Positions 58,988-64,000 of a stretch of DNA of 64,000 bases are shown one piece after another. Where the stretch lies: NCBI RefSeq assembly GCF_947507565.1, contig NC_089188.1:1674001-1738000 (forward strand). The letters run 5' to 3'. The number at the start of each line of letters is the position of its first letter. Position 1 is the first letter of the stretch. The notes below the pieces were generated by a model. That model saw only the letters and a program-made list of their open reading frames with translations. It was not told the DNA's origin and did no database searches. This stretch comes from Oscarella lobularis. Lineage: Eukaryota; Porifera; Homoscleromorpha; Homosclerophorida; Oscarellidae. The position numbers and the translations under genes are program-made.

Positions 58988-61842
58988 ATGCCTACCATCA
59001 GTTTGAAGAGGGATCTTCTTTTTGAAGCCCTGGGACAAACCTTTAGTGCGTACAATGTATAGGCTTTTGCTTACATTTTACTATAGATGTCCTTCGCCGC
59101 TCCTAGCTGATGCCGAATTCGCAGACTTCTGTTTCGACTACGGGCTCGAACTAGACGAAGTGGTAAAGAGAGATAGATATCGCAGTCAGTGACCCACGCA
59201 AAATGAAAATACCGCACAGACGTCGGAGAAAATCATGCTATCCAAGGAGCAGGGCGAGAAAAAAGCTGAAGGCGCAGACGAAACGGTTATCTACAAAATC
59301 GAAGTTCCTGCCAATAGGTGCCCATGGAAAATTCAAACGGCTCGTGTCATCGTTCTATAGCGCGATTCGTTAATTAGACAGGATTTGCTGTGCCTCGAAG
59401 GCCTCGCGATGGCCCTCAACGTCTTCCGAGGGTATAGTGAGTTCGTCCCGTATCGCTTTATCTAGTTGTGACTGTCAGACGACGCAAACCGCCTCGCTAT
59501 CGCAAAAACGTGCCCAAAGCCAGACAAATTTTGCATGTGAAACCGGAGGTAGGTACACCCTCCGGGGTTGCATGGTGCGTCTGGGCAATGTAACGTTGCG
59601 TTTTCGTGCAGACGAGCGCTGTTAGACCGTTTGCTGTAGCCGCTGTCTTACGGAACATAAGGTTCACCCAGGTAGGTAGATGGCCGAGGGCAATAAAACG
59701 TGATCGTGCTTGTACCCCCACGCCTTTGAATATAGAGCAGCTACGAAAGTTTCATCGAGCTGCAGGAAAAGCTGCACCACAACATTTGCAGGCATTAGAA
59801 AACTAGCTTTCTCTGATCCGTACACTAAGAACTTTGCCTAGAAAACGCAAGTTTGTTGCAATTGGAACTCATGATTTGGACACAGTGGAGGGCCCGTTTA
59901 CATATGAAGCCCTTCCACCTGAGAAAATCAAGTTCAAGCCACTCAATAAGGTATGGCAGAGGCTCCGTGTCGCGCGGCTTAGGTTTGCGTGCAACGATCG
60001 ACGTTTTAGGAAAAAGAGTACAGTGCTGTTGAACTGATGCAGCTCTATAAGGTCAGTGCCTAGCGCCTCTCAAAAACGTCGCGCAAGTGATTTGTTTTCG
60101 ACGCACTAGACGGACACGCACTTGAAACCGTACCTCTCGCTTATAGAAGATAAGCCTGTTTACCCCGTTATTTACGACAAAAATCGGGTTGTGCTTTCGA
60201 TGCCTCCAATAATCAATAGCAAGTCTCAAAACAGTCAATCTAAGTACTACATGTCACTTTTAGGTGATCACAGCAAAATTTCGCTTGGAACGCGCAACGT
60301 GTTCATCGAGTCGACTGCTCTAGATCTGCACAAGGTTCCTAATTTAAATGTAATAGCCATTCAATGCTTCAATACATTGACTGGTGAAGGCAAAGATCGT
60401 TTTGGACACTCTAGTCTGCATGTTCAGTCAGTACTGTGCCGAGCCGTTTGAGTAAGACTAAAACGCCCCTACGTTACGTGCAATATGACATACCTTTATA
60501 GAGTTGAAGCCGTTGACGTAGTTCAACCGGATGGCACAACGGTGCAGTACCCACTGCTTCCGTACCGAACCGAAGTCATCTCCACGGAACTGTGCAACAA
60601 GAAGATAGGAATTAGGTAGCGAAAATGTAGTCCTGAATAATAAATTTTCTAAGATAAACTAATAGTGTTACAACTAAAAAGCTTTGTGAGATGCTAGAGC
60701 AAATGTCGTTGGGAGCCAAAGCGATAGACGAAGGCAAGGTTGAAGTGGAAATTCCCCCCACCCGACCAGGTAACATTAGACAATTTGACTATACCACACC
60801 TTGCGCAAGTTTATTTCTAGACATTTTGCACTGGTGCGACGTTATCGAGGATGCCGCCATTGCATACGGATACAACGCCATACAAAAGACGGCTCCGAAA
60901 ACGAGCACTGTTGGAGAGCAGGTTTATATGGGCTCAATGTATATTTGATATGGACTCTGACTCTATTGTTTGGGACAGTTTGCATTGAACAAACTCACAG
61001 ATCTGCTACGGGGAGAAATAGCTCAAGCTGGATTTACGGAAGTTCTAACTTTCGCTCTGGTAATCAACGCGACAGCCTACGCATAAAAGACAAGTGCATA
61101 CGTATGGGGTTTGCACGCAGTGTTCAAGGGATGACGTCGCTGCCTACCTAAACAAAGACATAACCAACGTCCCAGCAACGCACATTGCAAATCCTAAAAC
61201 ACTTGACTTTCAGGTATGTATGCGTGAGTGCAATCGCGCGCCTCGGCTTAGGTATTGAACTCGCAGGTGGCACGCACGACACTTATGCCAGGAATTTTCA
61301 AGACCATTAACTGCAATAAGAAAATGCCCTTGCCTATTCAAGTGTTCGAAACTTCTGACGTTGTGTTCAAGGACAGCCAAAAAGGTGTGATCGTTTCACG
61401 TCTGCAAACTCACTAAGTTAACGTTGAGCCTAACTAAGATGTCGGGGCAAGGAACGAGCGTCACGTTTGTGCAGTTCATTACGACAAATCACCAGGATTT
61501 GAAGTACATACACGTACCTTATACTTGAGCAAACCTGATTGATTGCCAATCTAAAGGTAATCCATGGCCTGCTGGACAGAATTATGCAGCTTCTCGAAAT
61601 TAAGCCGTCTGATGACGACGAAGGCTACTATTTGCGCGCTTCTGACGGTAACAAATCATCTGCAAAAACTGTTCAAACATTGCTTCGCAGATCCTACCTT
61701 CTTCGCCGGAAGATGTGCTGAGGTAGTGGCTCTGGGTAGTCCAATAGGAATGATTGGTGTCGTCCATCCAGCTGTTCTCGAAAACTTTGAGCTGCAGATG
61801 CCCTGTGCTGCCCTGGAAATCAACATTGAAAAATTTTTGTGA
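58988..61842 (+). CDS. FARSB: Phenylalanine-tRNA ligase beta subunit
   Basis: Second PheRS subunit; contributes B3/B4 editing, B5 and the structural class II-like fold. More than ten short exons. The start [19 protein letters not shown] is joined to [18 protein letters not shown]. Further blocks: [32 protein letters not shown]-like [115 protein letters not shown], and the terminal [20 protein letters not shown] ... EINIEKFL. All motifs expected of the eukaryotic beta subunit are present. Confidence 0.96.
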
Positions 61843-62082
61843 CTCAGTTCACAAGTACTGTGTTTTGTAGTCCGCGGGTTTTGCTACATTTGCTAGGACA
61901 AAACAACAAACACAGAAAGATAAAATGTCTAGTCAACTACCTCCCGCTACGTCTTGAATTTCATTATCATACTTCTTTGAATATTTACTGAGAATACCGG
62001 TAGATAAGATTGAATGCATTAGCCACCTGCAAGGCAACGATATAAGAGACTGGGCAGAGTCAATCCGACATATACGTATACG

Positions 62083-64000
62083 ATGTCCACCAGTCGCAAG
62101 GAAAGCAGCGAACAAGACTCGGAAGAGGAACAAGACTCGGAAGAGGAGAGCTGCGACGTTCTCCGAAAAGCCGAGATAAAACGACAAGCTGAGATAGAAC
62201 GACAAGCCGAGAAAGAACGACAAGCCGAGAAAAAACGACAAGCCGAGAAACAAGGGCAAGCCGAGAAACAAGGGCAAGCCGAGGAGAAACAAGGGCAAGC
62301 CGAAAGAGAACGCGGGAGCGCCCTTAAGGTCCTTTGCCGAATTTCCCTTTAGCAAATCTATAATCAGTATTGGCTACTTCAATTAGGCTCGTCTTACAAG
62401 AGTGTTCATTCCAACGCCAGAAGAGGATGCTGAAATTGATTGCAAGTCTCCTTCGACATTCCGGATCATTTTGGAGCGAGACTACGATGGCTTCAGCAAC
62501 AGGAAAACAGCTGCAATCATGAACGCCCTTATAGTAACCCAAACGCTTGACGATATTCTTACTGAAATGTAATTGAAGGAAGTTGGGATTGAGAACTACG
62601 GCTTGGTCACAAATCCAGCTGAAAATAAACTCGAATTCTTCATTCCTCTTTCTAAAATTCGAGATCTTAGAAATCCAGAAACACAGAAAGACAACCTATC
62701 ACGGCCTAAATTTAGAGGACGCGTTTTTGCTCGTCTCGAAAGGGTTCTAAGTGGAGTAGCAGACTTTGCCGATATAAGTAGGTTCTACCATAGACACAAC
62801 TATTTAAATTATAAATTGCGACGAACGTTTTAGTCCCTGCGTTTCCCAGAAAAGGCGAAGACGTATTTGAGATTGCACCAAAAGAGTGCGGGAGAAAAAT
62901 CAAGGGAAAGGAAAAAGACGATGGCTATGCATGCTGGAAGCCAGATTATCTAAAACGCACGAGAGAATTTAAGAAATCAATGGACGAGTAAGTAATCAAT
63001 CACCTGCCAACTTAGGTAAACTGCAAAAATTTTAAATTTAGTAACACGTTACTATCGCCTATTCAAACACAACCGACAAGGTGAGAAAACAATAAAATAA
63101 ACATAAGGTAATTACCGGTAACTGTTTGAGTTAGTGACGGGAATACAAATGAAAGTGGAAGTGAAGTGAAGCTAAAAATAGACGAGTAAAAATCGCAAAT
63201 AAAAACAAGCTAAATGTAATACTGTTTGAAGTCTGTACAAAGACGAGGACAAAAAAACCTGGTAAAGTTCTTTGATCAAGCCAAAAACTTGTGTTCTATT
63301 TCATTGCTAAAGGAAAAAGATGTTCGAACAACATGAAGAGAACTACAAAGACTGTGCTTGCCAACAGCATTGTGACGCATTTGAAGTGTTAAAAGGGAAC
63401 CAAATAACCGCTGAAAGAATTCCCAAGTTCTTAGAATTGTCAAAACACGTTTTTAGTAAGCGCCATTCCCTTACCCACGTTGTACATAATACACAAGCGT
63501 CTCTAGAAAAGTCAAAATTTGAACTTAAGCCTGTCAAGGGGCTTATATCTTCAAAAGAATATTTTGCTGCAATGGCATTCAGGTGTCTTCCCATTGTACC
63601 ATATATCAGGCCGGAGAAATGTGCAGAGTATTCGCCCGAACCGTGAGTTATTTGCACTCACACTCACCGCATATCATCTATCATTCTTTGTAGTGACTTC
63701 TGCTATGCTGTCCTTGGCCACGTCCCTCTTCTCTGCATTCCAGAATATGCGGACCTATTGCAAGTGCGCTCCTAGTACTTACTTGGCGCATCTGCACTCG
63801 CTCTTGTTCAGTATCTAGGACAGGTCTCCCTAGGAGCAAATACATCGCAGTTGAAGTCCTTGGCCTGCGTAAGTCATACACGTACGTGTAGACAGTAGAC
63901 ATGGACAGTCCTTCTTAGTTGTACTGGAGCTCTATTGAATTCGGAGCGATTACAATAAGCAAAGAAAAGTACGTGGCGATTGGCTCAGCCCTTCTATCCT
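62083..64000 (+). CDS. Aromatic amino acid hydroxylase homologue with altered iron site (3' end outside window)
   Basis: Exons include 62083-62328, 62387-62533, 62579-62777, 62834-62987 and 63313 onwards. A repetitive coiled-coil start (AEK repeats) is followed by an ACT-like region (STFRIILERD ... KTAAIMNALIEVGIENYG), then the catalytic domain of the PAH/TH/TPH family: IPAFPRKGEDVF (cf. VPWFPRTI), NYKDCACQQHC, IPKFLELSKHVFTSLEKSKF, LKPVKGLISSKEYFAAMAFR, YSPEPDFCYAVLGHVPLL, VSLGANTSQLKSL, LYWSSIEFGA, AIGSALLS. The iron triad in human PAH is His285, His290, Glu330. Here the first His is Tyr (DFCYAVLGH), while His290 and Glu330 equivalents stay. Glu286, a pterin contact, is Ala. Likely a non-canonical or inactive hydroxylase. 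No frame breaks seen. Confidence 0.8.
62167..62308. repeat. 18-base coding minisatellite
   Basis: About seven imperfect 18-base units, each encoding six residues of the type ERQAEK or QGQAEK, in the first exon of the hydroxylase homologue. The result is a highly charged, predicted helical repeat. Confidence 0.88.

Noticed and set aside
62000-62355. Minus-strand leucine/phenylalanine-rich frame that looks like a membrane protein.
   Set aside because: Shadow of the coding minisatellite on the plus strand.
62570-62572. In-frame TAA in the middle of the hydroxylase homologue, suggesting a pseudogene.
   Set aside because: A 45-base phase-0 GT-AG intron (62534-62578) removes it and joins two well-matching segments (NALI to EVGIENYG).
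1-64000. CRISPR arrays, insertion sequences, retroelements and tRNA/rRNA genes.
   Set aside because: None seen. The repeats present are microsatellites or coding minisatellites, and no transposase or reverse transcriptase frame was recognised. Very short ncRNAs could have been missed by eye.

Overview
The window is animal nuclear DNA with a very compact layout: introns of about 40-80 bases, neighbouring genes often 15-150 bases apart, and many divergent pairs sharing a short promoter. Two head-to-head type IV collagen chains (basement membrane), a BMP-like TGF-beta ligand and ordinary metazoan housekeeping genes, combined with this compactness, point to an early-branching animal. A homoscleromorph sponge (Oscarella-like) is my best inference, not a proof. 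No tRNA, rRNA, transposon or CRISPR array was recognised.

Left arm (1-12841, minus strand): four tightly packed head-to-tail copies of a gene family I do not recognise. Each protein has two copies of one mostly helical module, spliced from the same exon series in the same phases; three copies then have an acidic linker and a C-terminal region, and copy A leaves the window inside its second module. Divergent from the last copy is a single-exon multi-pass membrane lipase-3-like hydrolase (12943-15096). A small death-domain protein lies beside it (15187-15519).

Middle (15886-32126): a run of conserved genes. These are NCBP2 (with a U12-type intron), a TSC22-domain protein, SERP1/RAMP4, the divergent pair RNASEH2B / RPP38, PEX1, an ENOX-family RRM protein, MPI and BLOC1S1.

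Collagen block (32502-47546): two type IV collagen alpha chains transcribed away from a shared 621-base promoter, each with signal peptide, short Cys-rich 7S-like start, long Gly-X-Y region and C-terminal NC1. A small secreted cysteine-rich protein follows (47738-48428).

Right arm (48649-64000): a Sec23/24-type zinc finger plus VWA protein, a TGF-beta family ligand, ANKRD42, a GTP cyclohydrolase I homologue, FARSA and FARSB (the two PheRS subunits, head to head), and the start of an aromatic amino acid hydroxylase homologue cut by the window end. The cyclohydrolase homologue (first enzyme of tetrahydrobiopterin synthesis) lacks one zinc-ligand Cys and a catalytic His. The hydroxylase homologue (a tetrahydrobiopterin user) has Tyr in place of one iron-ligand His. 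Two functionally linked families, both with broken active sites and lying on either side of the PheRS pair, are the most striking biology here together with the unknown tandem family.
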